From Roseobacter denitrificans OCh 114 (lineage in GTDB: Bacteria; Pseudomonadota; Alphaproteobacteria; Rhodobacterales; Rhodobacteraceae), in contig NC_008209.1 in assembly GCF_000014045.1 (NCBI RefSeq), positions 2,937,001 through 3,001,000 on the forward strand: 64,000 nt of DNA. The letters run 5' to 3'. Below the pieces are notes generated by a model. The model worked only from the letters and a program-made list of their open reading frames with translations. It was not told where the DNA came from and made no database searches. Positions within the stretch are counted from its first letter, which is position 1. Each line of letters starts with the position of its first letter. Position numbers and translations under genes: made by a program. This document shows positions 35,800 to 44,292 of this stretch, piece after piece.

Positions 35800-36789
35800 T
35801 TATTTCAGCGCAGCATCTGTGATGGCGCTGGTCCACGCCCCTTCAGGTGCTTTGGAGATCACAGGATCAGAGCCACCCGCCAGCAGAGTCGCCACCGTGC
35901 GTTCGTAATCGGCCACATCCAGCGATCCGTCCGAACCTTCGATCAGCTTGGCGATCTCCCCCATCATGCGCACCTGATGCGCCTCGGTCTGTGCGCCGGT
36001 TTCATCATTGTCGAGCACGATGCCTGCGGCCTCTTCCGGGTTGGCCCCGGCATATTCCCAGCCCTTCATGGAGGCGCGCACGAAGCGGACCATCTTGTCC
36101 TGAAAGACCGGATCGCTCAGGTTCTCTTCAAGCGCATAGATGCCGTCTTCGAGCGTGGCGACGCCCTGATCTTCGTATTTGAAGGTCACAAGCTCATCCG
36201 GTGAGACGCCCGCATCCAGCACCTGACCATATTCGTTGTAGGTCATGGTGGAGATGCAATCGGCCTCGCGCTGCAACAACGGGTCCACATTGAACCCCTG
36301 TTTCAGCACCGTTACACCGTCCTCGCCCCCGTCCGTGGGAATGCCCGCCTGCGACATCCAGCTCAGGAACGGATATTCATTGCCAAAGAACCAAACGCCG
36401 ATGGTCTTGCCCCGGAAATCCTCAACAGAGGTGATGCCTGTGTCCTTCCAGCAGGTCAGCATCAGACCCGAAGACTTGAACGGCTGCGCGATGTTCACCA
36501 CCGGCAGGCCCTTTTCGCGCGCGGCCAGCGCCGATGGCATCCAGTTGAGCATCACATCCGCGCCACCGCCCGCCAGAACCTGCGGGGGAGCAATATCCGG
36601 CCCCCCCGGCAGGATTGTCACATCCAGCCCCTCTTCTTCGTAAAAGCCCTTGTCCAGCGCCACATAGTATCCCGCAAACTGCGCCTGCGTGACCCACTGC
36701 AATTGCAGTGTCACCGAATTGGCATCATCGGCATGGGCCGCCGATCCCAGACCGGCCGCAAAGGCCGCGGATATCATCAGTTTTTTCAT
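35800..36789 (-). CDS. NMT1/THI5-like ABC substrate-binding protein (pyrimidine locus)
   Basis: 329-residue periplasmic binding protein. A signal peptide (1 to about 20, ending SAAHA) precedes DDANSVTLQLQWVTQAQFAGYY. The WVTQAQFAGYYVALDKGFYEEEGL segment (read in two parts) and GGADVMLNWMPSALAA are typical of the NMT1/SsuA-like family that binds pyrimidine-related or small aromatic compounds. It is the last gene of a leftward operon of two permeases, an ATPase, a dihydropyrimidinase and an amidohydrolase, so its ligand is probably a pyrimidine or a ring-opened or hydantoin-like derivative (inference). AAGGAGATATGGAAG precedes the ATG; a strong hairpin lies just upstream. Confidence 0.87.
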   Translation of the reverse strand: MKKLMISAAFAAGLGSAAHADDANSVTLQLQWVTQAQFAGYYVALDKGFYEEEGLDVTILPGGPDIAPPQVLAGGGADVMLNWMPSALAAREKGLPVVNIAQPFKSSGLMLTCWKDTGITSVEDFRGKTIGVWFFGNEYPFLSWMSQAGIPTDGGEDGVTVLKQGFNVDPLLQREADCISTMTYNEYGQVLDAGVSPDELVTFKYEDQGVATLEDGIYALEENLSDPVFQDKMVRFVRASMKGWEYAGANPEEAAGIVLDNDETGAQTEAHQVRMMGEIAKLIEGSDGSLDVADYERTVATLLAGGSDPVISKAPEGAWTSAITDAALK

Positions 36790-36814
36790 CTTCCATATCT
36801 CCTTGTCAGTATTG

Positions 36815-36837
36815 AAAGCGGGTCTTTCGCCCGCTTT
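36815..36837 (-). promoter_or_regulatory. intercistronic hairpin before the binding-protein gene
   Basis: AAAGCGGG (36815-36822) and CCCGCTTT (36830-36837) form a perfect 8-bp stem with a 7-base loop that overlaps the stop codon of the permease gene. No T-run follows in the reading direction, so it is more likely an mRNA-processing or stabilising stem that uncouples binding-protein levels from the permeases than a full terminator. Confidence 0.5.
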
Positions 36838-37678
36838 ATCGTTGTGACGGGTGCCAGAAGGTCACCCGCTTCTCCATGAGGGCGATCAGCCCGTAAAACG
36901 CCGAGCCCGCGAGGGCTGCAACGATAATCTCTGCCCAGACCATATCCATGGCAAGCTGACCCACCGAGGTGGAGATGCGAAAGCCCATGCCCACGGTCGG
37001 AGAGCCGAAAAATTCAGCAACAATCGCGCCGATCAGCGCAAGTGTCGTGGCGATTTTCAACCCGTTGAACACGAAGGGCATCGCGGCAGGCAGGCGCAGC
37101 TTGAACAGCGTGGTCCAGTAGCCGGCACCATAGGTCCGCATGAGGTCGCGCTGCATTGCGGTGCTGTCCTTGAGCCCCGCGACCGTGTTCACGAGGATCG
37201 GAAAGAAAACCATAACCCCCACCACCGCTGCCTTGGAATGCCAGTCACTGCCCAGCCACCGCACAAAGATCGGTGCGGTGCCGACAATCGGAAGCGCGGC
37301 CATGAACGCCCCCACAGGCAGGATGCCCTTGGTCAGAAACGGCGAGCGATCCGCAAGGATAGCCACAGCAAAAGCCGCAATTGCCCCCAAGACATACCCA
37401 GTCATCGCGCCCTTTAGGATCGTCTGTTCAAAATCTGCCCACAACAGATGGGTCGAGACCGCGAAACGCGCCGCAATCGCAGAGGGCGCGGGCAGGATCA
37501 CCGCGCTGATGTCCAGCATCTGCACAAGGATTTCCCACATCACCACAATTGTAAGCCCGAATATGATCGGGATCAGCAAGCTGAACAGTCGGGTGTCCGC
37601 CCGCGGGGAATGCGACAGCCTGATATTGAGCCACCACCCAAAACCCCAGACGATCAACGCCAGTACGTAGGCCATCAT
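36836..37678 (-). CDS. ABC transporter permease (pyrimidine locus, second)
   Basis: 280-residue permease of the SsuC/TauC family with about six hydrophobic segments after an N-terminal pair. The coupling loop is RTYGAGYWTTLFKLRLPAAMPF, quoted here only as RTYGAGYW...KLRLPAAMPF (EAA motif). The start at 37678 (MMAYVLAL) overlaps the stop of the first permease by 4 bp; an upstream extension in the same frame is the shadow of that gene. It pairs with the permease at 37675-38604 as a heterodimeric channel. Confidence 0.87.
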   Translation of the reverse strand: MMAYVLALIVWGFGWWLNIRLSHSPRADTRLFSLLIPIIFGLTIVVMWEILVQMLDISAVILPAPSAIAARFAVSTHLLWADFEQTILKGAMTGYVLGAIAAFAVAILADRSPFLTKGILPVGAFMAALPIVGTAPIFVRWLGSDWHSKAAVVGVMVFFPILVNTVAGLKDSTAMQRDLMRTYGAGYWTTLFKLRLPAAMPFVFNGLKIATTLALIGAIVAEFFGSPTVGMGFRISTSVGQLAMDMVWAEIIVAALAGSAFYGLIALMEKRVTFWHPSQR

Positions 37679-38604
37679 GCTGCCTCCATCCCCATGCGCC
37701 TGAGCGTCTGCCGCTCGATCAGCGTCAGAATGGCGACCAGTGCCGCCGCCGTAATCGCCGCTGCAAACAGAGCCGCCCACGTCACCATCGGCTGGCCGTA
37801 TTGATCCCCCACCAACATGCGCGCGCCAAAGCCCGCCCGCGCGCCGGTCGGCAATTCGCCCACGATGGCACCGACCAACGCGGCGGAGATACCAATCTTG
37901 AGCGATGCAAACAGATAGGGCACAGAAGCGGGCAGGCGCAGCTTCCAGAACCCCTGCGACGGGCTGGCGCTATAGGTGCGCAACAGATCAAGCTGCATCG
38001 CATCGGGGCTGCGCAGCCCCTTGACCATGCCCACGACCACCGGGAAAAAGCTCAGGTATGCGGATATGACCGATTTGGGCAAAAGCCCCTGAATGCCAAT
38101 GGCGCCCAGCATGACGATGATCATCGGGGCCAGCGCCAGTATGGGAATGGTCTGCGACGTGATGGCCCAGGGCATCACGGATTTGTCCATCGTGCGGCTA
38201 TACACGATGCCAATCGCCAGCAGAATGCCCAGACCCGTCCCGATGGCAAACCCCAACAGCGTCGCCGACAGCGTGACCCAGCCATGATAGACAAGACTGC
38301 GTTTGGAGGTGATCTTCTTGGTAAAGACACTGTCATAAAGCTCGGCGGTGACCTGATGCGGCGAGGGCAGCCGCGGGCGTGTCTGCGTGTAGGTCAGCGG
38401 GATGATCTGCGGGTTCTTGAACGCCAGCACGAGACCCGAGTATTCCTGCCGTTCCGCCGGGGCCTCGGGTGTCATGACCAGCCCGTCGCGCTGCGCCTGA
38501 TCTGCGGTCAGATGCGCGTTCATCGGCACGACGGCCAGCGTCCAGACGGCAATGATCACCGCGACCACCACGAGGGCCGGCACGATACCGGCCAGTCTAT
38601 TCAT
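37675..38604 (-). CDS. ABC transporter permease (pyrimidine locus, first)
   Basis: 309-residue permease of the same family. Residues 1-30 form a first membrane helix, a roughly 70-residue periplasmic insert follows (with ADQAQRDGLVMTPEAPAE), and the core begins near 105. The EAA-type loop is LLRTYSASPSQGFWKLRLPA. The start at 38604 (MNRLAGIV) overlaps the ATPase stop by 8 bp. The long insert is not present in the partner permease and may contact the binding protein. Confidence 0.87.
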   Translation of the reverse strand: MNRLAGIVPALVVVAVIIAVWTLAVVPMNAHLTADQAQRDGLVMTPEAPAERQEYSGLVLAFKNPQIIPLTYTQTRPRLPSPHQVTAELYDSVFTKKITSKRSLVYHGWVTLSATLLGFAIGTGLGILLAIGIVYSRTMDKSVMPWAITSQTIPILALAPMIIVMLGAIGIQGLLPKSVISAYLSFFPVVVGMVKGLRSPDAMQLDLLRTYSASPSQGFWKLRLPASVPYLFASLKIGISAALVGAIVGELPTGARAGFGARMLVGDQYGQPMVTWAALFAAAITAAALVAILTLIERQTLRRMGMEAA

Positions 38605-39379
38605 CAATGTGACCCGCGCGCAGCCCGTCGCGCACGCGATGGGCAATCTCGATGAACTCCACGCTGTCGCGAATGTCCAGCGGGCGCTCTCTGGGCAGCG
38701 GGCTGTCGATCACATCGGAAATACGGCCCGGGCGCGGACTCATGACGACGATCTTAGTCGATAGGTACACAGCCTCGGGGATGGAGTGGGTCACGAAACC
38801 GATTGTCTTTTCGGTACGCGCCCAAAGCTGCAAAAGCTGTTCATTGAGGTGGTCGCGCACGATCTCATCCAGCGCGCCAAACGGTTCATCCATCAGCAAG
38901 ATATCGGCATCAAAGGCCAATGCGCGCGCGATGGAGGCACGCTGCTGCATGCCGCCCGACAATTGCCATGGAAATTTGCGGTCAAACCCGTTGAGGTCCA
39001 CAAGGTCCAGAACACGCGCGACACGTTCCGCCTGTTCAGACTTTGAAAAACCCATGATCTCAAGCGGCAGGCGGATATTGCCGCCGATCGTGCGCCACGG
39101 GTAGAGCCCTGCCGCCTGAAAGACATAGCCATAGGCGCGCGCCTGACGCGCTTGATCCGGTGTCATGCCATTCACGCTGATTTCGCCGGATGTGGGGGTT
39201 TCCAGCCCGGCAATGCAGCGCAGAAAGGTCGTCTTACCGCAGCCCGAGGGGCCGATGAAACTGACGAATTCGCCCTTCTTGATCTCAAGGTTCACATCCT
39301 TGAGCGCATGGACCGGGCCATCATTGGTGTCAAAGGTCAGATCAAGACCCTGCGCATGGATCGTCATGTCTTGGGTCAC
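38597..39379 (-). CDS. ABC transporter ATP-binding protein (pyrimidine locus)
   Basis: 260-residue ATPase of the SsuB/TauB (nitrate/sulfonate/pyrimidine) type. Walker A is GPSGCGKTTFLRC, Q-loop VFQAAGLYPWRT, signature LSGGMQQRASIARAL, Walker B ILLMDEPFGALD and switch THSIPEAV. The frame opens with a GTG at 39379; an ATG at 39367 (MTIHAQG) is an equally possible start and neither has a strong ribosome site. It lies 23 bp after the dihydropyrimidinase gene, in one operon with the permeases. Confidence 0.92.
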   Translation of the reverse strand: MTQDMTIHAQGLDLTFDTNDGPVHALKDVNLEIKKGEFVSFIGPSGCGKTTFLRCIAGLETPTSGEISVNGMTPDQARQARAYGYVFQAAGLYPWRTIGGNIRLPLEIMGFSKSEQAERVARVLDLVDLNGFDRKFPWQLSGGMQQRASIARALAFDADILLMDEPFGALDEIVRDHLNEQLLQLWARTEKTIGFVTHSIPEAVYLSTKIVVMSPRPGRISDVIDSPLPRERPLDIRDSVEFIEIAHRVRDGLRAGHIDE

Positions 39380-39402
39380 GCTCGGGCTTTCTGAATCATG
39401 GA

Positions 39403-40857
39403 TCAGACGCCGGTGGCGGGGATGCCGCTGCGCTCAACCGGGCGCGGGGCGGTCAGTTCTTTCCACGTCGACAACGCCTTGTTGGTCACGCCGTTGCCGG
39501 CGCGCTTGACGAATTTGCCATGTCCTTCCTGCGTGCGGATTTCGCCGTCATGCACAGCGACATGCCCCCGCGTCAGGGTAAAGCGCGGCAGACCCTTGAC
39601 CGTTTGACCCTCGAAGACGTTGTAATCAATGGCAGACTGCTGGGTGCTCGCTGCAATCGTCTTTTCCTTCTGCGGATCCCACACGACCAGATCCGCATCT
39701 GCCCCGACAAGGACGGCGCCCTTTTTGGGATAACAATTCAGGATTTTGGCAATGTTGGTCGATGTGACTGCCACAAACTCATTCGGCGTCAGCCGTCCCG
39801 TCGCGACCCCATGTGTCCAGAGCATGGGCATGCGGTCTTCCAGACCTCCGGTGCCATTGGGGATCTTGGTGAAATCACCCACGCCAAAGCGTTTCTGCTC
39901 CGTTGTAAAGGCACAGTGATCGGTCGCCACGACAGACAGGGACCCGGCCTGCAACCCGGCCCAGAGGCTGTCCTGATGCTGTTTGTTGCGGAAGGGCGGC
40001 GACATCACACGACGCGCGGCGTGGTCCCAGTCCTTGTTGAAATACTCGCTTTCATCCAGCGTCAGGTGCTGGATCAGCGGCTCGCCCCAGACGCGTTTGC
40101 CCTGCTGGCGCGCGCGACGGATGGCTTCATGTGCCTCCTCGCAGGAGGTGTGCACCACATAGAGCGGCACGCCCGCCATATCGGCGATCATGATGGCACG
40201 GTTTGTCGCCTCCCCCTCGACCTGCGGCGGTCGGGAATAGGCATGCGCCTCGGGGCCGGTGTTGCCCTCGGCCAGCAATTTGGCTGAGAGTTCCGCGACT
40301 ACATCGCCGTTTTCCGCATGCACCATGGCGATGCCGCCCAGTTCAGCCAAGCGGTTGAAGGAGGCATAAAGCTCATCATCATTGACCATGAGCGCGCCCT
40401 TATAGGCGAGGAAGTGCTTGAAGGTGTTGATGCCGCGATCCTCGATGACGGATTTCATCTCGTCAAAAACCTGCTCCCCCCACCACGTGACCGCCATGTG
40501 GAAGGAATAGTCGCAATTGGCGCGTGTCGATTTATTGTCCCACATCTTGAGCGCATCATGCAGCCCCTGCCCCGGCGATGGCAGCGCGAAATCAATGACC
40601 ATCGTGGTGCCGCCCGCCAAAGCCGCACGCGTCCCGCTTTCGAAATCATCCGAGGAATAGGTGCCCATAAAGGGCATTTCCAGATGCGTGTGCGGATCAA
40701 TACCGCCCGGCATGACATAGCACCCGGTTGCATCCAGTTTCTGATCCCCACTAAGGTTCGGGCCAATCTCGATGATGGTGCCCGCGTCGACCAACACATC
40801 GGCCTTGTAAGTCAGATCATGCGTCACCACGGTGCCGTTTTTGATCACAGTAGACAT
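39403..40857 (-). CDS. hydA: dihydropyrimidinase (D-hydantoinase family)
   Basis: 484-residue amidohydrolase that opens 5,6-dihydrouracil and dihydrothymine rings to N-carbamoyl-beta-amino acids, the second step of reductive pyrimidine breakdown. Binuclear metal ligands are visible: HTH (GGIDPHTHLEMP), the lysine to be carboxylated (FLAYKGALM), His in MVHAENGD and VVHTSCEEA, and Asp in VATDHCAF. The ATG at 40857 follows AAGGAG; an in-frame extension upstream has no ribosome site. It sits between the amidohydrolase and transporter genes. Confidence 0.93.
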   Translation of the reverse strand: MSTVIKNGTVVTHDLTYKADVLVDAGTIIEIGPNLSGDQKLDATGCYVMPGGIDPHTHLEMPFMGTYSSDDFESGTRAALAGGTTMVIDFALPSPGQGLHDALKMWDNKSTRANCDYSFHMAVTWWGEQVFDEMKSVIEDRGINTFKHFLAYKGALMVNDDELYASFNRLAELGGIAMVHAENGDVVAELSAKLLAEGNTGPEAHAYSRPPQVEGEATNRAIMIADMAGVPLYVVHTSCEEAHEAIRRARQQGKRVWGEPLIQHLTLDESEYFNKDWDHAARRVMSPPFRNKQHQDSLWAGLQAGSLSVVATDHCAFTTEQKRFGVGDFTKIPNGTGGLEDRMPMLWTHGVATGRLTPNEFVAVTSTNIAKILNCYPKKGAVLVGADADLVVWDPQKEKTIAASTQQSAIDYNVFEGQTVKGLPRFTLTRGHVAVHDGEIRTQEGHGKFVKRAGNGVTNKALSTWKELTAPRPVERSGIPATGV

Positions 40858-40882
40858 AAGTGAACTCCTTGAAAGGGTGGGA

Positions 40883-42133
40883 TCATGATACCACTTCGGC
40901 CGTTTCCAAGACCGCATGCAGCAGCACATCCGTGCCCGCAGCGGCCCATTCGGGCGTGATTTCTTCGGCCTCATTGTGGCTGAGACCATCTACGCAAGGA
41001 CACATGATCATGGCCGTCGGCGCCACGCGGTTGATCCAGCAGGCATCGTGACCCGCGCCGGAAATCAGGTTCATGTGGCTGTATCCCAGACGCTCTGCGG
41101 CGGTGCGCACGGCGTTCACACAGCCCTCGTCAAAAGTGACGGGATCAAACCCGCCTACCTTTTCAAATTCGATCTCAAGCCCCATGGCATCGACAATCGC
41201 CTGCGCTTGGGTCCTGAGACGTGTTTCCATGTCGGTCATCACATCCAGGTCAGGCGAGCGCAGATCGACCGTGAATACCACCTTGCCGGGGATCACGTTG
41301 CGGGAATTCGGATAGACGTCGATATGCCCCGCCGCGCCCACCGCATGGGGCGCATGGGACAGCGCGATTTCATCCACCTTTTCGAGCACCCGCGCCATGG
41401 CAAGCCCCGCGTTCTTGCGCATCGGCATCGGGGTCGAGCCGGTATGAGCCTCCTTGCCGGTGATGGTGATCTGCGTCCACGACAGGCCCTGACCATGGGT
41501 CACGACACCGATGTCTTTGCCTTCGGCTTCGAGGATCGGACCCTGTTCGATATGCAACTCGAAAAAGGCGTGCATCTTGCGTGCGCCAACTTCTTCGTCA
41601 CCCCGCCAGCCGATGCGTTGCAACTCATCGCCAAATGTCTTGCCCTCCGCATCGACGCGCGCATACGCCCAGTCTTGCGTGTGCAGCCCCGCGAACACAC
41701 CCGAGGACAGCATCGCGGGGGCATAGCGTGTGCCCTCTTCATTCGTCCAGTTCGTGACCACGATGGGATGTTTGGTTTTAATATCCAGATCATTGAGCGT
41801 GCGCAGCAGTTCCAAACCGCTCAGCACCCCCAATACGCCATCGTATCTACCGCCCGTCGGCTGCGTATCGAGATGTGATCCCACATAGACCGGCAGCGCG
41901 TCGGGATCCGTGCCTGCGCGGGTCGCAAACATATTGCCCATCTGGTCCAGCCCCATGGTGCAGCCTGCTGCCTCACACCATTTTTGAAACAGGTGCCGCC
42001 CTTCGCTGTCTGCATCGGTAAGCGTCTGGCGGTTGTTCCCGCCCGCCACGCCGGGTCCGACCTCTGCCATTTGCATCAGGCTTTCCCACAGGCGTTCGCC
42101 GTTAATCCGCAGGTTTTCCCCGATGGCTGGCAT
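40883..42133 (-). CDS. Zn-dependent amidohydrolase, beta-ureidopropionase/N-carbamoylase family
   Basis: 416-residue M20-type hydrolase of the hydantoinase/carbamoylase family. In this setting it should remove the carbamoyl group of N-carbamoyl-beta-alanine and N-carbamoyl-beta-aminoisobutyrate, releasing CO2 and NH3, the third step of the pathway. Metal residues lie in GSHLDTQPTGGRYDG, TNEEGTRY, FELHIEQGPILE and GHDACWINR. It is first of the leftward six-gene operon; GGGAGAG precedes the ATG, and a RutR-like box lies 48 bp upstream of the start. Confidence 0.92.
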   Translation of the reverse strand: MPAIGENLRINGERLWESLMQMAEVGPGVAGGNNRQTLTDADSEGRHLFQKWCEAAGCTMGLDQMGNMFATRAGTDPDALPVYVGSHLDTQPTGGRYDGVLGVLSGLELLRTLNDLDIKTKHPIVVTNWTNEEGTRYAPAMLSSGVFAGLHTQDWAYARVDAEGKTFGDELQRIGWRGDEEVGARKMHAFFELHIEQGPILEAEGKDIGVVTHGQGLSWTQITITGKEAHTGSTPMPMRKNAGLAMARVLEKVDEIALSHAPHAVGAAGHIDVYPNSRNVIPGKVVFTVDLRSPDLDVMTDMETRLRTQAQAIVDAMGLEIEFEKVGGFDPVTFDEGCVNAVRTAAERLGYSHMNLISGAGHDACWINRVAPTAMIMCPCVDGLSHNEAEEITPEWAAAGTDVLLHAVLETAEVVS

Positions 42134-42180
42134 TGCGCGCTCTCCCTGGCAATCTGGCTCGCTGGCCGGTCAGTTTTTAT

Positions 42181-42196
42181 TTGACCAACTGGTAAA
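42181..42196. promoter_or_regulatory. RutR-like operator
   Basis: TTGACCAACTGGTAAA matches the RutR consensus TTGACCA-NN-TGGTCAA at 13 of 14 defined positions, the sole mismatch being A for C in the right arm. It lies between the divergent amidohydrolase and TetR genes, so the RutR-like protein probably controls the catabolic operon and itself. Confidence 0.75.
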
Positions 42197-42321
42197 AGCA
42201 ACGCTACCAGAGGGGTCGGGTGAGTCAAGACGTATGCTTGACATATCAAGGGGATCATCGTGCTGTCGCACAACCGGCAGGCACCACAATCAAAGATATT
42301 CCACCAATACGGGCGCGGCAG

Positions 42322-42930
42322 ATGACAAAGACTGAAACCCGCATACAGAAAAAGAACCAGGCGGCCATTCTCAGCGCCGGGTTGCAGGTCTTTTCGCAAT
42401 TTGGATTTCGCGGCTCCACTCTGGATCAGATCGCTGCCGAGGCGGGACTGTCAAAGCCGAACATCCTGTATTACTTCGCCTCCAAGGATGCGATCTATCG
42501 CGCCCTTTTGACCCAGTTGCTGGATGAGTGGCTACAGCCCATCTATGAGATTGATGCCAGTGGCGACCCGGTCGAAGAGCTGCTTTCCTATGCGCGGCGC
42601 AAACTAGAGATGAGCCGGGATTATCCCCGCGAAAGCCGCCTTTTTGCCAATGAGGTGATACAGGGTGCGCCGCGTATCGGCGACGCCCTCAGCGGTGAGT
42701 TGCGCCGGGTCGTGAACAAGATCGCCGCGATCATCGACGGCTGGATCCGCGAGGGTCGCATTCAGCCGGTGGACCCGCATCACCTGATCTTTTCCATCTG
42801 GTCCGTGACCCAGCACTACGCAGATTTTGACGTTCAGGTGCGCGCCATCCTGCTGGATCAGGACCCTTTTCCCGGCGCCGAGCAACACCTCGAAGACATG
42901 CTGCGGCGGATGCTGACCCCTCAAACCTAA
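42322..42930 (+). CDS. rutR: RutR-like TetR-family regulator of pyrimidine catabolism
   Basis: 202-residue TetR repressor. The helix-turn-helix is at about 28-50 (TLDQIAAEAGLSKPNILYYFASK), of the RutR type; the C-terminal ligand domain contains SRDYPRESRLFANEVIQGAP and a conserved W/H-rich IWSVTQHYADF. RutR in Escherichia coli binds uracil and thymine. The start at 42322 (MTKTETR) matches the family; an upstream in-frame extension to 42220 would run through the operator. It diverges from the catabolic operon and converges with preA. Confidence 0.9.
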   Translation: MTKTETRIQKKNQAAILSAGLQVFSQFGFRGSTLDQIAAEAGLSKPNILYYFASKDAIYRALLTQLLDEWLQPIYEIDASGDPVEELLSYARRKLEMSRDYPRESRLFANEVIQGAPRIGDALSGELRRVVNKIAAIIDGWIREGRIQPVDPHHLIFSIWSVTQHYADFDVQVRAILLDQDPFPGAEQHLEDMLRRMLTPQT

Positions 42931-42963
42931 CTGCCGAAGCACTCAGGATGAGTACTCCGGCAG
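42931..42963. terminator. hairpin between convergent rutR-like and preA genes
   Basis: CTGCCG (42931-42936) pairs with CGGCAG (42958-42963). The inner arms continue with six more pairs and two mismatches around the loop AGGAT. The stem starts right after the rutR stop codon and could serve both convergent transcripts. T-runs are weak on both sides, so Rho-independent termination is uncertain. Confidence 0.5.
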
Positions 42964-42987
42964 CCGGGGAGAAACGGTTGTCGTGGA

Positions 42988-44292
42988 TTACTCGGCGGCA
43001 ACCGCGCCGGGGTTGTTGGGGTGCGTGGTCCAGTTGGCATAGTCCTTTTCAACCACCTTGCCGGTGCGCGGATCGACCTTGCCCTGCTCCATCGGGACCA
43101 TGGTGATGCAGTTTTCCACCGGGCAAACCTCAACGCAGAGGTTGCAGGCGACGCATTCCTCGTCGATGACGCTGAACACCCTGTCTTCGGACATGGCGAT
43201 GGCCTGGTGGGATGTATCCTCGCAGGCCGCATAGCACCGCCCGCAACTGATGCAATCAGCCTGATTGATCTGCGCCTTGGCGACATAGTTGAGGTTGAGA
43301 TACTGCCAATCGGTTGTGTTCGGTATCGCTGCGCCCATGAAGTCGCGAATGTTCGTATGCCCCTTTTCATCCATCCATTGCGACAGGCCGGAAATCATTT
43401 CCTGCACCACCTTGAACCCATAGGTCATGGCCGCCGTGCAGACCTGCACATTGCCACAGCCCATGGTGATGTATTCGGCCGCATCGCGCCATGTGGTGAC
43501 CCCCCCGATGCCGGAAATCGGTAAGCCGTGCGTTTCGGGGTCCCGCGCGATCTCGGACACCATGCTGAGCGCGATGGGTTTGACCGCCGGCCCGCAATAG
43601 CCGCCGTGGGTGCCCTTGCCGTCAATCGACGGATATGGGCTCATCGTATCGAGATCAACCGACACGATGGAATTGATCGTGTTGATCAGCGACACCGCAT
43701 CCGCCCCACCGCGTTTGGCGGCAGCTGCGGGTTTGCGGATATCGGTGATATTGGGCGTGAGTTTCACGATCACGGGTTTGCTGTAATACTGCTTGCACCA
43801 GCGCGTGACCATTTCGATGTATTCGGGCACCTGACCGACGGCGGCCCCCATGCCGCGCTCTGACATGCCATGCGGGCAGCCGAAGTTCAGCTCGATGCCA
43901 TCCGCGCCGGTCGCTTCGACCCTTGGCAAGATGTCTTTCCACGCCTGCTCCTCGCAAGGCACCATGATGGAGACGATCATGGCGCGATCAGGATAGTCCT
44001 TTTTCACGCGGGTGATCTCTTCGAGGTTGATCTCAAGCGAGCGGTCGGTGATCAACTCGATGTTGTTCATGCCCAGCACCCGCCGGTCCGCACCATGGAT
44101 CACACCGTAGCGCGGGCCGTTGACGTTCACCACCGGTGGCCCTTCTGCTCCGAGTGTCTTCCACACGACACCGCCCCACCCCGCCTCAAAGGCGCGGCGC
44201 ACGTTGTATTCCTTGTCAGTTGGCGGCGCAGAGGCCAGCCAAAACGGATTTGGTGAGGTAATGCCCAGAAATTCCGACGTCAGATCAGCCAT
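42988..44292 (-). CDS. preA: NAD-dependent dihydropyrimidine dehydrogenase subunit PreA
   Basis: 434-residue catalytic subunit of the dehydrogenase that reduces uracil and thymine to the 5,6-dihydro forms. An FMN-binding TIM barrel (about 1-320; GIELNFGCPHGMSERGMG, KLTPNITD, GIGGVTTWRDA) is followed by a two-cluster ferredoxin domain with CISCGRCYAAC and CVACNLCVEVCPVENC. It is translated with preT, whose stop overlaps its ATG by one base. First enzyme of the reductive pathway continued by HydA and the amidohydrolase. Confidence 0.95.
   Translation of the reverse strand: MADLTSEFLGITSPNPFWLASAPPTDKEYNVRRAFEAGWGGVVWKTLGAEGPPVVNVNGPRYGVIHGADRRVLGMNNIELITDRSLEINLEEITRVKKDYPDRAMIVSIMVPCEEQAWKDILPRVEATGADGIELNFGCPHGMSERGMGAAVGQVPEYIEMVTRWCKQYYSKPVIVKLTPNITDIRKPAAAAKRGGADAVSLINTINSIVSVDLDTMSPYPSIDGKGTHGGYCGPAVKPIALSMVSEIARDPETHGLPISGIGGVTTWRDAAEYITMGCGNVQVCTAAMTYGFKVVQEMISGLSQWMDEKGHTNIRDFMGAAIPNTTDWQYLNLNYVAKAQINQADCISCGRCYAACEDTSHQAIAMSEDRVFSVIDEECVACNLCVEVCPVENCITMVPMEQGKVDPRTGKVVEKDYANWTTHPNNPGAVAAE

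Noticed and set aside
35517..35822. 101-codon plus-strand frame in a gap
   Set aside because: No ribosome site, and it runs into the end of the convergent binding-protein gene; the residue composition is typical of chance frames.
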